A stretch of 42,813 nucleotides of DNA from Oscillospiraceae bacterium (GCA_021771265.1 JAETPK010000009.1:1-42813), one strand, 5' to 3'; shown: positions 32,475 through 42,111, counted from the stretch's first letter. The notes: generated by a model from the sequence alone, not told the origin. Numbers and translations are program-made.

Positions 32475-32488
32475 GGAGGTGTGCCGAT

Positions 32489-32848
32489 ATGATTAAGAGA
32501 CCGAATACCAATGCGCAGCGCCTCAAGCGCCATAAGCGCGTCCGCGCCAAGATCTCCGGCACCCCCGAGATGCCGCGTCTGAATGTGTTCCGCAGCGAAG
32601 CCAATATCTACGCCCAGGTCATCGATGATGTCAACGGCGTGACCCTGGCTTCCGCTTCCTCTCTGGATAAGGCCATCGAAGGTTACGGCGGAAATGTTGC
32701 CGCTGCCACCGCTGTTGGCAAGCTGGTCGCTGAGCGCGCTCTGGCCAAGGGTATCGAGAACGTGGTCTTTGACCGCGGCGGTTACCTGTATCATGGCCGC
32801 GTGCAGGCTCTGGCCGAGGGTGCCCGTGAGGGCGGCCTGAAGTTTTAA
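32489..32848 (+). CDS. rplR: 50S ribosomal protein L18
   Basis: The 119-residue protein matches L18 ([37 protein letters not shown], and [28 protein letters not shown]). It binds 5S rRNA with L5. AAGGAGG lies before the ATG. Confidence 0.97.
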   Translation: MIKRPNTNAQRLKRHKRVRAKISGTPEMPRLNVFRSEANIYAQVIDDVNGVTLASASSLDKAIEGYGGNVAAATAVGKLVAERALAKGIENVVFDRGGYLYHGRVQALAEGAREGGLKF

Positions 32849-32868
32849 TCGGAGGGAGGAACAACAAA

Positions 32869-33369
32869 ATGCCTAGATTTGAAAGAGAACAGAGCGAGTA
32901 TATCGAGAAAGTTGTGTCCTTGAACCGTGTTTCCAAGACCGTCAAGGGCGGCCGCGTGATGAAATTCTCTGCCCTGGTCGTTGTTGGCGACGGTAAGGGC
33001 AAGGTCGGCTATGGCCTGGGCAAGGCCGCCGAGGTCCCCGAGGCTATCCGCAAGGGCATCGAAGCCGCCAAGAAGAACATGATCACCGTGACCCTGTCCG
33101 GCACCACCATTCCCCACGAGACCATCGGTGTGGCCGGCGCCGGCCGCGTGCTGATGAAGCCCGCTGCCCCCGGTACCGGTGTTATCGCCGGCGGTGCCGT
33201 CCGTGCCGTCGTCGAGGCCGCAGGCATCAAGGATATTCGTTCCAAGTGCCTGCGTTCCAACAACCCCAACAACGTTGTCGCCGCCGCTTTCCAGGGCCTC
33301 AAGAGCATGCGTGGTCCCGAGGAAGTCGCCCGCATCCGCGGTAAGAGCGTCGAAGAGATCGTGGGTTAA
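32869..33369 (+). CDS. rpsE: 30S ribosomal protein S5
   Basis: The 166-residue protein matches S5 ([54 protein letters not shown]). It takes part in decoding accuracy and mRNA unwinding. GGAGGGAGG lies before the ATG. Confidence 0.98.
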   Translation: MPRFEREQSEYIEKVVSLNRVSKTVKGGRVMKFSALVVVGDGKGKVGYGLGKAAEVPEAIRKGIEAAKKNMITVTLSGTTIPHETIGVAGAGRVLMKPAAPGTGVIAGGAVRAVVEAAGIKDIRSKCLRSNNPNNVVAAAFQGLKSMRGPEEVARIRGKSVEEIVG

Positions 33370-33382
33370 GGAGGCGCTGAAC

Positions 33383-33565
33383 ATGGCAAACTTAAATATT
33401 AAGCTCGTCAAGAGCCTGAATGGCCGCCTGGAAAAGCAGGTCGCCACTGCTCATTCCCTGGGCCTGCGCAAAATCGGTGATATCACCGTGCAGCCCGACA
33501 ACGATCAGACCCGCGGCAAGATCGCCAAGATCGGCTATCTGCTGCAGGTCACTGAAGTGAAGTAA
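33383..33565 (+). CDS. rpmD: 50S ribosomal protein L30
   Basis: The 60-residue protein matches L30 ([53 protein letters not shown]). The start at 33383 has AAGGAGG upstream; the longer in-frame ORF from 33179 lies in rpsE. Confidence 0.96.
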   Translation: MANLNIKLVKSLNGRLEKQVATAHSLGLRKIGDITVQPDNDQTRGKIAKIGYLLQVTEVK

Positions 33566-33579
33566 GGAGGCACGGAATT

Positions 33580-34020
33580 ATGAAACTGAGCGAACTGTCT
33601 CCCGCCGAGGGCTCTGTCCGCGAGGCCTACCGTAAGGGTCGCGGTGCCGGCTCCGGCAACGGCAAGACCGGCGGCCGCGGCCACAAGGGTCAGAAGGCCC
33701 GTTCCGGCGGCAAGATCCGCGTTGGCTTCGAAGGCGGCCAGATGCCTTTGGCCCGCCGTATCCCCAAGCGCGGCTTCAACAACATTTTCGCAAAGCCCCT
33801 GGAGATCATCAACCTGAACGCCCTGAACGCCTTTGAGGACGGCGAGACCGTTACCGCTGAGGCTCTGCTGGCCAAGGGCATCCTCTCCAAGTGCGAGTAC
33901 GGCTACAAGGTTCTGGGCAACGGCAAGCTGTCCAAGAAGGTCACCGTCAAGGCTTCTGCTTTCTCCGCTTCTGCCAAGGAGGCTATCGAGGCAGCTGGCG
34001 GAAAGGCAGAGGTGATGTAA
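33580..34020 (+). CDS. rplO: 50S ribosomal protein L15
   Basis: The 146-residue protein matches L15: [61 protein letters not shown] and the globular C-terminus. It is a late assembly protein of the 50S subunit. AAGGAGG lies before the ATG. The secY gene starts one base after its stop. Confidence 0.97.
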   Translation: MKLSELSPAEGSVREAYRKGRGAGSGNGKTGGRGHKGQKARSGGKIRVGFEGGQMPLARRIPKRGFNNIFAKPLEIINLNALNAFEDGETVTAEALLAKGILSKCEYGYKVLGNGKLSKKVTVKASAFSASAKEAIEAAGGKAEVM

Positions 34021-34021
34021 C

Positions 34022-35317
34022 GTGATCCAGACGATTCGCAAGGCGTGGGGCATCCCCGAGCTGCGGAAAAAGATCATCTTTACACTCCTTATTCTGCTGA
34101 TCTTCCGGATCGGCAACGCCATTACGGTTCCCTATGTCAATACTGACGCCCTGAAGGCCCAGTTGGATATCATGGGCGCCACCATTCTGGGCCTGTACAA
34201 CGTGATGAGCGGCGGTGCCTTCGCCAACGCCACGGTGTTCGCCCTGAGCATTCAGCCTTATATCAACAGCTCCATCATCATCCAGCTGCTGACGGTCGCC
34301 ATTCCCGCTCTGGAGCGGCTGGCCCGGGACGGCGGCGAGGAGGGCCGGAAGAAGATCCAGGCCATCACCCGCTACACCACTGTGGGTATCGCGGTGTTGC
34401 AGTCCATCGGCTACTATATGATGATGAAGAACTACCACCTGCTGGAGCCCGGTGCTGACGGCGTCTGGCCCGCGCTGGTCATCATCGTGACCTTCATCGC
34501 CGGCTCTTCCTTCGTTATGTGGATGGGCGAGCAGGTCACGGAGTTCGGTGTCGGCAACGGCATTTCCATCATCCTGTTTGCTGGTATTTTGTCCCGGGTC
34601 CCCGTCATGGTCTCCCAGGGCATCTCCTTCGGCATGCAGAAGCCCATCAACTGGCTGTGGGTGGTCCTGCTGGTGGTGGCCATGCTGGCTATGGTGGTGT
34701 TCATCGTCTTCATCAATGATGCTGAGCGCCGCATCCCCGTCCAGTATGCCAAGCGCCAGGTGGGCCGCAAGATGTATGGCGGTCAGAGCACAAACCTGCC
34801 CATGAAGGTGAACATGTCCGGCGTTCTGCCTGTCATCTTCGCCCAGAGCATCGCCTCTCTGCCCATCACTATCTGGACCTTTATCGGCATCCCCACCAAG
34901 GAGGGAAGCCCCATCGCGTACAGCATTTATCAGGCCATTGATACCAAGTCCGTCATCTACATGGTGGTGTACTTCATTATGATCATTGGCTTCAGCTATT
35001 TCTATTCCAGCATTCAGTTCAACCCCGTTGAGATTGCCAACAACCTGAAGAAGCAGGGCGGCTTTATCCCCGGCTTCCGGCCTGGCAAGCCCACGGTCGA
35101 CTTCATCAAGAAGGTGCTCAACAAGATCACCCTGTTCGGCGCCATCTATCTGGGCATCGTGGCCATCTGCCCCCTGATCCTGGGCAAGATCGTCGGTAAC
35201 TCCTCTTTGGCTATCGGCGGTACGTCCGTCATCATCGTGGTCGGCGTGGCTCTGGAGACTGTAAAGGCTCTGGAATCCCAGATGCTGATGCGTCAGTACA
35301 AGGGTTTCCTGGAATAA
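34022..35317 (+). CDS. secY: preprotein translocase channel subunit SecY
   Basis: The 431-residue protein has ten membrane helices and SecY motifs: the plug-region residues near LGLYNVMSGGAFANATVFALSIQPYINSSIIIQLL (55-95), RIPVQYAKRQVG near 240 and GFIPGFRPGKPT near 350. It forms the Sec channel with SecE and SecG; secG is at 41716 on the other strand and secE is not in the window. It starts with GTG, with GAGGTG upstream within rplO, and is coupled to rplO. Confidence 0.97.
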   Translation: MIQTIRKAWGIPELRKKIIFTLLILLIFRIGNAITVPYVNTDALKAQLDIMGATILGLYNVMSGGAFANATVFALSIQPYINSSIIIQLLTVAIPALERLARDGGEEGRKKIQAITRYTTVGIAVLQSIGYYMMMKNYHLLEPGADGVWPALVIIVTFIAGSSFVMWMGEQVTEFGVGNGISIILFAGILSRVPVMVSQGISFGMQKPINWLWVVLLVVAMLAMVVFIVFINDAERRIPVQYAKRQVGRKMYGGQSTNLPMKVNMSGVLPVIFAQSIASLPITIWTFIGIPTKEGSPIAYSIYQAIDTKSVIYMVVYFIMIIGFSYFYSSIQFNPVEIANNLKKQGGFIPGFRPGKPTVDFIKKVLNKITLFGAIYLGIVAICPLILGKIVGNSSLAIGGTSVIIVVGVALETVKALESQMLMRQYKGFLE

Positions 35318-35330
35318 GAAAGGGATCCTC

Positions 35331-35963
35331 ATGAAACTGATTCTGCTGGGCGCCCCTGGCGCCGGCAAAGGAACACAGGCGGACATCCTGTGCAAAGAGC
35401 TGAACATTCCCACCATCTCTACCGGCAACATCCTCCGCGCCGCCATCAAGAACGGCACGCCCGTCGGCATGCAGGCGGAAGCTTACATGAAGGCTGGCAA
35501 GCTGGTGCCCGATGAGATCATCATCGACATCATCCACGACCGTGTGGCGGAAGCGGACTGTGCCGAGGGCTATATTCTGGACGGCGTGCCCCGCACCATC
35601 GCCCAGGCGGAAGCCCTGGAGAAGGCTGGGATCGTGTTTGACGACGTCATCTCCATTGAGATCTCCGATGAGACCATTATGGAGCGCATGACCGGCCGTC
35701 GGGTCTGTGAGCACTGCGGTACCAGCTACCATCTGGTGGCTGTGCCGCCCAAGACTCCCGGCGTCTGCGACAAATGCGGCGGCAAGCTGGTCCAGCGTCA
35801 TGATGATGAACCCGAGACGGTGAAGCACCGCCTTGAGGTCTATCATAAGGAGACGGAGCCCCTGAAGGACTTCTACGCCAAGCGCGGTCTCCTGAAGTCT
35901 GTGGAGAACCAGCCCACCGTGGCTGCCACCTCCCAGGCCATTCTCCACGCACTGGGGAGATGA
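35331..35963 (+). CDS. adk: adenylate kinase with zinc-type LID
   Basis: The 210-residue enzyme converts AMP and ATP to two ADP. The P-loop GAPGAGKGTQ lies at residues 7-16, and the LID domain (about 125-160) carries CEHC and CDKC, a zinc-binding form common in Gram-positives. DGVPRTIAQAEAL near 84 is the AMP site. AGAAAGGGA lies before the ATG. Its place after secY is normal for the spc operon. Confidence 0.97.
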   Translation: MKLILLGAPGAGKGTQADILCKELNIPTISTGNILRAAIKNGTPVGMQAEAYMKAGKLVPDEIIIDIIHDRVAEADCAEGYILDGVPRTIAQAEALEKAGIVFDDVISIEISDETIMERMTGRRVCEHCGTSYHLVAVPPKTPGVCDKCGGKLVQRHDDEPETVKHRLEVYHKETEPLKDFYAKRGLLKSVENQPTVAATSQAILHALGR

Positions 35964-35967
35964 GCGT

Positions 35968-36720
35968 ATGATCACACTCAAATCGCCCCATGAGATCGAA
36001 CTGATGCGCCGTGCTGGAAAAATTACCGCGGCTGCCCGTGCGTTAGCAGGGGAAATGGTAAGGCCCGGCGTAACAACCCAGGAGATCGACCGTGCGGTGG
36101 AGCACTTTATCCGCAAGCAGGGCGCGGTCCCGTCTTTCCTCCATTATAACGGCTATCCGGCCAGCGCCTGCATCAGCGTCAATGATGAGATCATCCACGG
36201 CATCCCGGGCAAACGGGTGCTGCAGGAGGGCGACATCGTCAGCGTGGATGTGGGAGCCTATATCGGAGGATTTCACGGAGACTGCGCGGCCACTTTCCCC
36301 TGTGGGAGCATCTCTCCGGAAGCCCAGGACCTGATCAATGTGACCAGGCAGAGTTTTTTTGAGGGCATCCGCTACGCGAAGGAGGGCCACCGGCTGCTGG
36401 ATATCTCCGCAGCCATTCAACAGTATGTGGAAAGCCACGGGTACTCCATCGTCCGGGAATACGTCGGTCACGGCGTGGGCCAGGCGATGCATGAGTCTCC
36501 GGAGATCCCCAACTACGGCCACCCCGGCCGGGGACCCCGGCTGCTCCGCGGCATGACCCTTGCAATCGAACCCATGGTGAACGCCGGCAGCGCCGCCATC
36601 CAGCAGCTCTCCGACGGCTGGACCGTCAAGACGTTGGACGGCAAGTGGGCGGCTCACTATGAGAATACGATCCTGATTACCGATGGCGAGCCTGAGATCT
36701 TGACGGCTCCCGTTATCTGA
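35968..36720 (+). CDS. map: methionine aminopeptidase, type I
   Basis: The 250-residue metalloprotease removes N-terminal Met from new proteins. Ligands are visible: Asp in VSVDVGAYIGGFHGDCAATF near 92 and 103, His in GHGVGQAMHE near 167, Glu in LAIEPMV near 200 and Glu in YENTILITD near 232. Short length without a zinc-finger extension marks type Ia. It starts four bases after adk and overlaps the KOW gene by one base (TGATG). Confidence 0.96.
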   Translation: MITLKSPHEIELMRRAGKITAAARALAGEMVRPGVTTQEIDRAVEHFIRKQGAVPSFLHYNGYPASACISVNDEIIHGIPGKRVLQEGDIVSVDVGAYIGGFHGDCAATFPCGSISPEAQDLINVTRQSFFEGIRYAKEGHRLLDISAAIQQYVESHGYSIVREYVGHGVGQAMHESPEIPNYGHPGRGPRLLRGMTLAIEPMVNAGSAAIQQLSDGWTVKTLDGKWAAHYENTILITDGEPEILTAPVI

Positions 36721-37022
36721 TGGGTAAGAAGAAGCGTATGGAAATTGCAAAATCAAATATCGTTCGATCCGATGCCGGCAGAGATAAGGGAAAACTCTTC
36801 GTTGTCCTTTCGGTGGAGGGGGAGTACCTTCTGCTGGCAAACGGAAAAAGCAGGAAAGTGGAATCGCCCAAGCGCAAAAAGCGCAGACATGTGCTGTTTG
36901 TGGCGGAGGATGATACCCGTCTTTCCGCCAAGATCAAAAGCGAAGAAAAAATCACCAACAGTGAACTTCGCAGGACCCTCGCGTCTTATCGCGAGGAGGT
37001 TCATCCGGACCAGGAGGGATAA
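36720..37022 (+). CDS. KOW-domain RNA-binding protein (L14e-like)
   Basis: The 100-residue basic protein has a KOW-like start (IVRSDAGRDKGKLFVVLSVEGEYLLLANGKSRKVESPKRKKRRHV). Such L14e-like proteins lie between map and infA in many clostridia; this is from memory of the family. It is probably RNA- or ribosome-binding; its role is not established. The ATG overlaps the map stop by one base, and infA starts three bases after its stop, so it is in the same operon. Confidence 0.78.
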   Translation: MGKKKRMEIAKSNIVRSDAGRDKGKLFVVLSVEGEYLLLANGKSRKVESPKRKKRRHVLFVAEDDTRLSAKIKSEEKITNSELRRTLASYREEVHPDQEG

Positions 37023-37025
37023 CGT

Positions 37026-37244
37026 TTGGCAAAATCCGACATGATTGAAGTGGAAGGCGTAGTGGTGGAATCCCTGCCTAACACGACGTTCCAGGTAGAC
37101 ATTGGAAATGGACACACGATTTTGGCACATATTTCCGGAAAACTCAGAATGAATTTCATCAGGATTCTGCCCGGCGACAAGGTCACGGTGGAAATGTCCC
37201 CGTACGATCTGACCCGCGGCCGGATCACCTGGCGCAGCAAGTAA
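37026..37244 (+). CDS. infA: translation initiation factor IF-1
   Basis: The 72-residue OB-fold protein matches IF-1 ([70 protein letters not shown]). It binds the A site of the 30S subunit during initiation. The only sensible start is a TTG at 37026, eight bases after GGAGG, which is uncommon for an essential factor. Confidence 0.96.
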   Translation: MAKSDMIEVEGVVVESLPNTTFQVDIGNGHTILAHISGKLRMNFIRILPGDKVTVEMSPYDLTRGRITWRSK

Positions 37245-37281
37245 GCTGTGTCCGGCGAAAGAAATGACTTGAAACCGCTGA

Positions 37282-37413
<132 letters not shown>

Positions 37414-37439
37414 CATTTAATTGGAGGTGCTTTAAGAGT

Positions 37440-37805
37440 ATGGCACGTATTGCCGGTATTGACCTGCCGAAGGATAAGCGCATTGAGATCGGCCTCACCT
37501 ATATCTACGGCATTGGCAGAAAGAGCGCCAAGGACATTCTGGCGCAGACGGGCATCAACCCCGACACCCGCGTCAAGGACCTGACCGATGCTGAGGAGCA
37601 GCAGCTCCGTGACGCCATCGACGCTTATACCGTCGAAGGCGACCTGCGCCGCCAGACCGCCCTGGACATCAAGCGCCTGAGTGAGATCGGCTGCTATCGC
37701 GGCATCCGTCACCGCAAGGGCCTGCCCGTCCGCGGCCAGCGCAGCAAGACCAACGCAAGAACCCGCAAGGGTCCCAAGAAGACCATTGCCAACAAGAAGA
37801 AGTAA
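37440..37805 (+). CDS. rpsM: 30S ribosomal protein S13
   Basis: The 121-residue protein matches S13 ([67 protein letters not shown]). It forms the main bridges from the 30S head to the 50S subunit. GGAGG lies before the ATG. Confidence 0.98.
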   Translation: MARIAGIDLPKDKRIEIGLTYIYGIGRKSAKDILAQTGINPDTRVKDLTDAEEQQLRDAIDAYTVEGDLRRQTALDIKRLSEIGCYRGIRHRKGLPVRGQRSKTNARTRKGPKKTIANKKK

Positions 37806-37820
37806 GGAGGGAGAACGAAA

Positions 37821-38225
37821 ATGGCAACTGCAAAAGCAACCGGCAAGAAAGTTATCCGCCGCCGCCGCGAAAAGAAGAACATTGAGCGTGGCCAGGTCCA
37901 TATCCGTTCTTCTTTCAACAACACCATGGTGACTGTCACCGACACCCAGGGCAACGCCCTGTCTTGGGCTTCTTCCGGCGGCCTCGGCTTCCGGGGCAGC
38001 AAGAAGTCCACTCCCTTCGCCGCTCAGACCGCCGCCGAGACGGCTGCCCGCGCCGCGATGGAGCACGGCCTGAAGACCGTTGAGGTCTTCGTCAAGGGCC
38101 CTGGCCAGGGCCGTGAGGCTGCAATCCGCGCACTGCAGGCCGTGGGCCTGGAAGTGACCATGATCAAGGACGTCACTCCCATCCCTCACAACGGCTGCCG
38201 TCCCCCCAAGCGTCGTCGCGTCTAA
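37821..38225 (+). CDS. rpsK: 30S ribosomal protein S11
   Basis: The 134-residue protein matches S11 ([44 protein letters not shown], and the end [14 protein letters not shown]). It lies on the platform near the E-site mRNA path. AAGGAGGG lies before the ATG. Confidence 0.98.
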   Translation: MATAKATGKKVIRRRREKKNIERGQVHIRSSFNNTMVTVTDTQGNALSWASSGGLGFRGSKKSTPFAAQTAAETAARAAMEHGLKTVEVFVKGPGQGREAAIRALQAVGLEVTMIKDVTPIPHNGCRPPKRRRV

Positions 38226-38249
38226 TCGAAAGAGGAGGTAACAAGCAAT

Positions 38250-38876
38250 ATGGCAAGATATACCGGCGCAGTCTGCCGCCTTTGCCGCAGAGAGGGCCAG
38301 AAGCTCTTCCTGAAGGGCGACCGCTGCTATACGGACAAGTGCTCCATCGAGCGTCGTGGTTACGCTCCTGGCATGCACGGCAATGCGAGAAACAAGAAGC
38401 TCAGCGAATATGGCCTGCAGCTGCGTGAAAAGCAGAAGGCCAAGCGCTATTATGGCGTTCTGGAGAGCCAGTTCCATGATTACTATGAGATGGCCAACCA
38501 GAAGGCCGGCGTCACCGGCACCAACCTGCTGTCCATTCTGGAGACCCGCCTGGATAACGTGGTCTATCGCTTGGGCTTTGCCATGAGCCGCGCTGAGTCC
38601 CGCCAGCTGGTCCGTCACGGTCACTTCACCGTCAACGGCAAGAAGGTCAATATTCCCTCTTACCTGGTGAAGACCGGCGATGTCATCGAGCTGAAGGAAG
38701 GCTCCCGCAGCCTGGATAAGTTCAAGGGCTCTCTGGAGGCCAACGCTTCCCGCGTGGTCCCCAAGTGGCTGGAAGTGGACAAGAACAACGTGGCTAAGGT
38801 CGTCGCAGAACCCGCCCGCGAGGACATCGATCTTCCCATCGAGGAACACCTCATCGTCGAGTTGTACTCCAAGTAA
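38250..38876 (+). CDS. rpsD: 30S ribosomal protein S4, zinc form
   Basis: The 208-residue protein matches S4, with an N-terminal zinc site (Cys 9, 12, 26 and 31 in CRLC, RCYTDKC) and an S4 RNA-binding domain (about 98-160, [32 protein letters not shown]). It nucleates 30S assembly and often represses the alpha operon. GAGGAGG lies before the ATG. An 84-nt spacer with GGAGGATACCCTC and GGAGGGTAAC follows before rpoA. Confidence 0.97.
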   Translation: MARYTGAVCRLCRREGQKLFLKGDRCYTDKCSIERRGYAPGMHGNARNKKLSEYGLQLREKQKAKRYYGVLESQFHDYYEMANQKAGVTGTNLLSILETRLDNVVYRLGFAMSRAESRQLVRHGHFTVNGKKVNIPSYLVKTGDVIELKEGSRSLDKFKGSLEANASRVVPKWLEVDKNNVAKVVAEPAREDIDLPIEEHLIVELYSK

Positions 38877-38960
38877 TTGGAGGATACCCTCGAGAATGGT
38901 ACGAAGATTCCGCGGCGTGCTCTGCATTGCCGCAATGAGAAGATGAAGGAGGGTAACTGC

Positions 38961-39911
38961 ATGATCGAAATTGAAAAGCCCCAGATCGTGTGCACCGAAA
39001 CTCCGGGCGATGCCACTTACGGCAAGTATGTGGTCGAGCCTCTGGAGCGCGGTTACGGCACCACTCTGGGCAATGCGCTCCGCCGCATTATGCTTTCCTC
39101 TCTGCCCGGCACCGCTCCGACCACCATCAAGATCGCCGGCGTTCAGCATGAGTTTTCCACCGTCCCCGGTGTGAAGGAAGACGTGACGGAGATCGTTTTA
39201 AATGTGAAGGGCCTCCTGACCAAGCTGCACAGCGAGACTGTGAAAACAGTTTATATCGAAGCGGTCGGTCCCTGCGAAGTCACTGCCGGCGATATCAAGG
39301 CCGACGGTGAGGTCGAGGTACTGAATCCCGATATGCACATTGCCACCCTGGATAATGGTGCCACTCTGAATATGGAGATCACCCTGTCCCACGGCCGCGG
39401 CTATGTGCCTGCGGACCGGAACAAGCCCCAGCAGAATGTCATCGGCACCATCGCCGTGGACTCCATTTACACGCCTGTGTACAAGGTGAATTACACGGTG
39501 GAGCCCACCCGCGTGGGCGCTTCCAGCGACTTTGACAAGCTGACGCTGGAAGTTTGGACCGACGGCACCATCTCTGCCCGGGACGCCGTGTCCCTGGGCG
39601 CTAAGATCCTGTGCGATCACTTTACCCTCTTCACAGATCTCTCTGAGAACGTGGGCAGCAAGCCCACCGTGGTGGAGAAGGCCGAGGCACAGCGGGATAA
39701 GGTGCTGGAGCTGACCATTGAAGAGCTGGACCTGAGTGTCCGGAGCTTCAACTGCCTCAAACGCGCCAACATCAACACCGTCGAGGACTTGATCTCCAAG
39801 ACCGAGGACGAGATGATGAAGGTCCGCAACCTGGGCCGCAAGTCCCTGGAGGAAGTCATTAACAAGTTGGCGATGATGGGTCTCCACCTGGCCGACGAAG
39901 AAAACAACTGA
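38961..39911 (+). CDS. rpoA: RNA polymerase alpha subunit
   Basis: The 316-residue protein has the N-terminal dimerisation domain ([46 protein letters not shown]) and the C-terminal DNA/activator-binding domain (about 240-310, [45 protein letters not shown]). The start at 38961 has AAGGAGGG upstream; the in-frame ATG at 38877 is directly after rpsD and lacks a proper site. It is in the alpha operon with rplQ. Confidence 0.97.
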   Translation: MIEIEKPQIVCTETPGDATYGKYVVEPLERGYGTTLGNALRRIMLSSLPGTAPTTIKIAGVQHEFSTVPGVKEDVTEIVLNVKGLLTKLHSETVKTVYIEAVGPCEVTAGDIKADGEVEVLNPDMHIATLDNGATLNMEITLSHGRGYVPADRNKPQQNVIGTIAVDSIYTPVYKVNYTVEPTRVGASSDFDKLTLEVWTDGTISARDAVSLGAKILCDHFTLFTDLSENVGSKPTVVEKAEAQRDKVLELTIEELDLSVRSFNCLKRANINTVEDLISKTEDEMMKVRNLGRKSLEEVINKLAMMGLHLADEENN

Positions 39912-39963
39912 TTCCACGCCGGAACTCCCGGCTGACCAAAATCCTGATAAGGAGGAAACCGAA

Positions 39964-40308
39964 ATGCCCGGAACTCGGAAACTTGGCAAGACCACTGACC
40001 AGCGCATGGCTATGCTGCGTCAGCAGGTCACGGATTTCCTGGACAACGGAAAGATGGAGACCACCGTCACCCGTGCCAAGGAAATCAAGCCCCTGGCTGA
40101 GAAGATGATCACCCTCGGCAAGAAGAGCGACCTGGCTGCCTATCGGCAGGCCATGAGCTTCATCACCCGCGAGGACGTTTGCAAGAAGCTGTTCAAGGAG
40201 ATCGCTCCCAGCTATGCGGAGCGCAACGGCGGCTATACCCGCATCGTCCGCACCGGCGTGCGCCGTGGTGACGCCGCTGAAACGGCCATCATCGAGCTGG
40301 TGAAGTAA
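39964..40308 (+). CDS. rplQ: 50S ribosomal protein L17
   Basis: The 114-residue protein matches L17 ([50 protein letters not shown], and [25 protein letters not shown]). It lies at the tunnel exit. AAGGAGG lies before the ATG. In many Firmicutes ecfA/ecfT and truA follow; here a terminator ends the superoperon. Confidence 0.97.
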   Translation: MPGTRKLGKTTDQRMAMLRQQVTDFLDNGKMETTVTRAKEIKPLAEKMITLGKKSDLAAYRQAMSFITREDVCKKLFKEIAPSYAERNGGYTRIVRTGVRRGDAAETAIIELVK

Positions 40309-40323
40309 TTTTTCCTGTGCTTC

Positions 40324-40372
40324 AAAAAAGCCCTTTGTAATGTGTACCTAGGCACATTACAAAGGGCTTTTT
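40324..40372 (+). terminator. intrinsic terminator of the ribosomal superoperon
   Basis: AAAAAAGCCCTTTGTAATGTG and its complement form a stem of about 20 bp with a short loop, flanked by A- and T-runs. It ends the transcript starting near 24032. Confidence 0.92.
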
Positions 40373-40401
40373 GATTTTTGAAGGACGATCGGGAACGACA
40401 G

Positions 40402-40429
40402 TTGCAATTATTCGGGAATCTGCTATGAT
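40402..40429 (+). promoter_or_regulatory. promoter of the zinc-ribbon protein gene
   Basis: TTGCAA and TATGAT are separated by 16 nt, 26 nt upstream of the start codon. Confidence 0.6.
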
Positions 40430-40455
40430 AAAGGAAAGGGAAGGGAGGCGGCGTT

Positions 40456-40830
40456 ATGCAAAAGGTCCGGTGTTACGAATGCGGCCGGCAATATGATTAT
40501 GACGAGGATGGCTTTTGCCCCAAATGCGGTGCCTTTAACCAGCCGCCCCGGGATACCCGTGTCAGTGCTGATGGAACGGTGGTCCGGGCGGATGGTCTCA
40601 ATGAGCGCGATCACCAAAATTCCTTTGTCCACCAGGAGCTGCACGCAGAAAAGCGCCAGCGCCGCAGTGCCGGTCTGGACAAAAGCGTGGAGCGTATCCA
40701 GAGGATTGCCCCGGCGGCGAGCCGGACAGGCGCCAGAAGAAGGGGGAAGCTGCAAAATCCCTTTTTTTGGGTGGCCTTTGCCATTATTTTGCTGAATTTT
40801 CTCAGCGCGTTTCTGCGGTCGCTGCTTTGA
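40456..40830 (+). CDS. zinc-ribbon protein with C-terminal membrane anchor, unknown function
   Basis: The 124-residue protein has an N-terminal zinc ribbon (Cys 6, 9, 21 and 24 in CYEC and CPKC), a charged middle part rich in Arg, Glu and His, and a hydrophobic C-terminal helix at about 102-122. The order suggests a tail-anchored protein with its zinc domain in the cytoplasm. I do not recognise a family beyond the zinc ribbon. GGGAGG lies before the ATG. It is a single-gene unit with its own promoter and terminator. Confidence 0.72.
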   Translation: MQKVRCYECGRQYDYDEDGFCPKCGAFNQPPRDTRVSADGTVVRADGLNERDHQNSFVHQELHAEKRQRRSAGLDKSVERIQRIAPAASRTGARRRGKLQNPFFWVAFAIILLNFLSAFLRSLL

Positions 40831-40836
40831 GAGATG

Positions 40837-40876
40837 AAATGACACGCCGGGATACTCCCCGGCGTGTCATTTTTTG
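40837..40876 (+). terminator. intrinsic terminator after the zinc-ribbon gene
   Basis: AAATGACACGCCGGG and CCCGGCGTGTCATTT form a stem of about 14 bp followed by a T-run. Confidence 0.88.
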
Positions 40877-40940
40877 ACAGATGTATTTTCTCATATCTGG
40901 CGCAAACTATTCCGGAAAAACACAAGAAGGAATGGAGCGT

Positions 40941-41672
40941 ATGGGAAAGCGGGAATTCGTGTTGGGAGCGCTGTGCCTTTTGGCAGTGGTGCAGCTGTCC
41001 GGCAATGTGCGGGAGAGACCGGAAGCCGCCCAGGCGGACGCATCGGCTGCGCTGCCGGCGGAGACGAAGTATATTGCCCTGACCTTTGATGACGGCCCCC
41101 GAAAGGGAACCACGGACCGGCTGCTGGACGGTCTCAGAGAACGGGGCGCCAGTGCCACCTTCTTTGTGGTGGGAGAGCGGATCGAGGAAAACAAGGAGCT
41201 CCTTCTGCGGATGCAGGCGGAGGGACACCAGGTGGGCAACCACACCTGGAGCCATGCGCGTCTCCAGGGGAGCGAGGAGAAGACCATCTGCCAGGAGGTG
41301 AGCCAGACGCAGCAGGCCCTGGAAGCGCTGCTGGGACCGGGGGAATACTGGCTGCGCCCGCCTTATGGAAAAATGGATGAGCAGGAGCGGAAGCTGGTCT
41401 CTGTGCCGATGGTCCAGTGGTCCATCGACCCCAGGGATTGGGAGCTGAAGGATACGGAAAAAGTGGTCCAGGCGGTGCTGAAAGAGGCAAGACCCAACGC
41501 CATTATTCTGCTCCATGACATTTACCCCACCTCGGTAGACGCCGCGCTAAAGATCGTGGACGCCCTGCAAAAGGAAGGCTATTGGTTTGTCACCGTAAAG
41601 GAGCTGTTGGCACTGAACGGCATTGAAGCCCAACCGGGCGTGCTGTACCGCTCCGGCGATGCGAAAACGTAA
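40941..41672 (+). CDS. polysaccharide deacetylase (NodB/CE4 family)
   Basis: The 243-residue protein has an N-terminal signal or anchor (MGKREFVLGALCLLAVVQL) and a CE4 domain with TFDDGP at 48-53, HTWSH at 101-105, RPPYG near 139, DPRDW near 159 and LLHD near 184. These are the metal and catalytic residues of enzymes that remove acetyl groups from peptidoglycan or chitin-like sugars outside the cell. AAGGA lies nine bases before the ATG at 40941, so in-frame upstream starts are less likely. It stands alone between two terminators. The exact polymer is unknown; peptidoglycan is the best guess. Confidence 0.88.
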   Translation: MGKREFVLGALCLLAVVQLSGNVRERPEAAQADASAALPAETKYIALTFDDGPRKGTTDRLLDGLRERGASATFFVVGERIEENKELLLRMQAEGHQVGNHTWSHARLQGSEEKTICQEVSQTQQALEALLGPGEYWLRPPYGKMDEQERKLVSVPMVQWSIDPRDWELKDTEKVVQAVLKEARPNAIILLHDIYPTSVDAALKIVDALQKEGYWFVTVKELLALNGIEAQPGVLYRSGDAKT

Positions 41673-41673
41673 G

Positions 41674-41706
41674 AAAACCCCCGTCCGCAATTTGGACGGG
41701 GGTTTG
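41674..41706. terminator. bidirectional terminator between deacetylase and secG
   Basis: AAACCCCCGTCC and GGACGGGGGTTT form a perfect 12-bp stem with a 7-nt loop, flanked by A- and T-runs on either side. It serves the two convergent genes. Confidence 0.85.
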
Positions 41707-41715
41707 ATACAAGAT

Positions 41716-41955
41716 TCACTGGAGGACCAGCAGGATGAAGGTCAGCACCAGGAAGACAGCACCCACCCACTTGGTAGCGCGGGCCAGCTTGGCATCCAGG
41801 GTCTTGGCCTTGTTCTTGGCCAGGAAGGAATCAGCCACGCCGCCGATGGCGCCGGACAGGCCAGCGCTCTTGCCGGACTGGAACAGCACGATCACGATGA
41901 TGGCCAGGCCGCACAGCAACTGTAAAATCGTAATTACCATATTTAAAGCGTCCAT
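41716..41955 (-). CDS. secG: preprotein translocase subunit SecG
   Basis: The 79-residue protein matches SecG: two membrane helices (about 3-24 and 57-77) and the conserved central loop VLFQSGKSAGLSGAIGGVADSFLAKNKAKTLDAKLARATKWVGAVF. It supports SecYE during export. GGAGG lies eight bases before the ATG at 41955; an upstream TTG lies in the ribosome site. It has its own promoter. Confidence 0.95.
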   Translation of the reverse strand: MDALNMVITILQLLCGLAIIVIVLFQSGKSAGLSGAIGGVADSFLAKNKAKTLDAKLARATKWVGAVFLVLTFILLVLQ

Positions 41956-42015
41956 AGGGATAACCTCCAATAATTCATCATGCAGCAGGCATGAAAAGTC
42001 GTTTCACAGACCCTT

Positions 42016-42044
42016 ATGTTACCATAGTTTCTCCGGTATTTCAA
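42016..42044 (-). promoter_or_regulatory. sigma-A promoter of secG
   Basis: Read leftward, TTGAAA (42044-42039) and TAACAT (42021-42016) have a 17-nt spacer, about 60 nt before the start codon. Confidence 0.7.
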
Positions 42045-42097
42045 GGGCTTTTCCAAAAAAGCAGGCAAAATTAGCGAAATAAAACAAAAAGAAAACT

Positions 42098-42111
42098 GGA
42101 ACAAATGTTTG
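42098..42111. promoter_or_regulatory. LexA (SOS) box
   Basis: GGAACAAATGTTTG fits the Firmicute SOS box (GAAC-N4-GTTY core) and overlaps the -35 box of the lexA promoter. This indicates autorepression. Confidence 0.75.

Noticed and set aside
38896-38946. 16-residue ORF between rpsD and rpoA
   Set aside because: No ribosome site at proper distance and no resemblance to a known peptide. The spacer is more likely leader sequence for rpoA.
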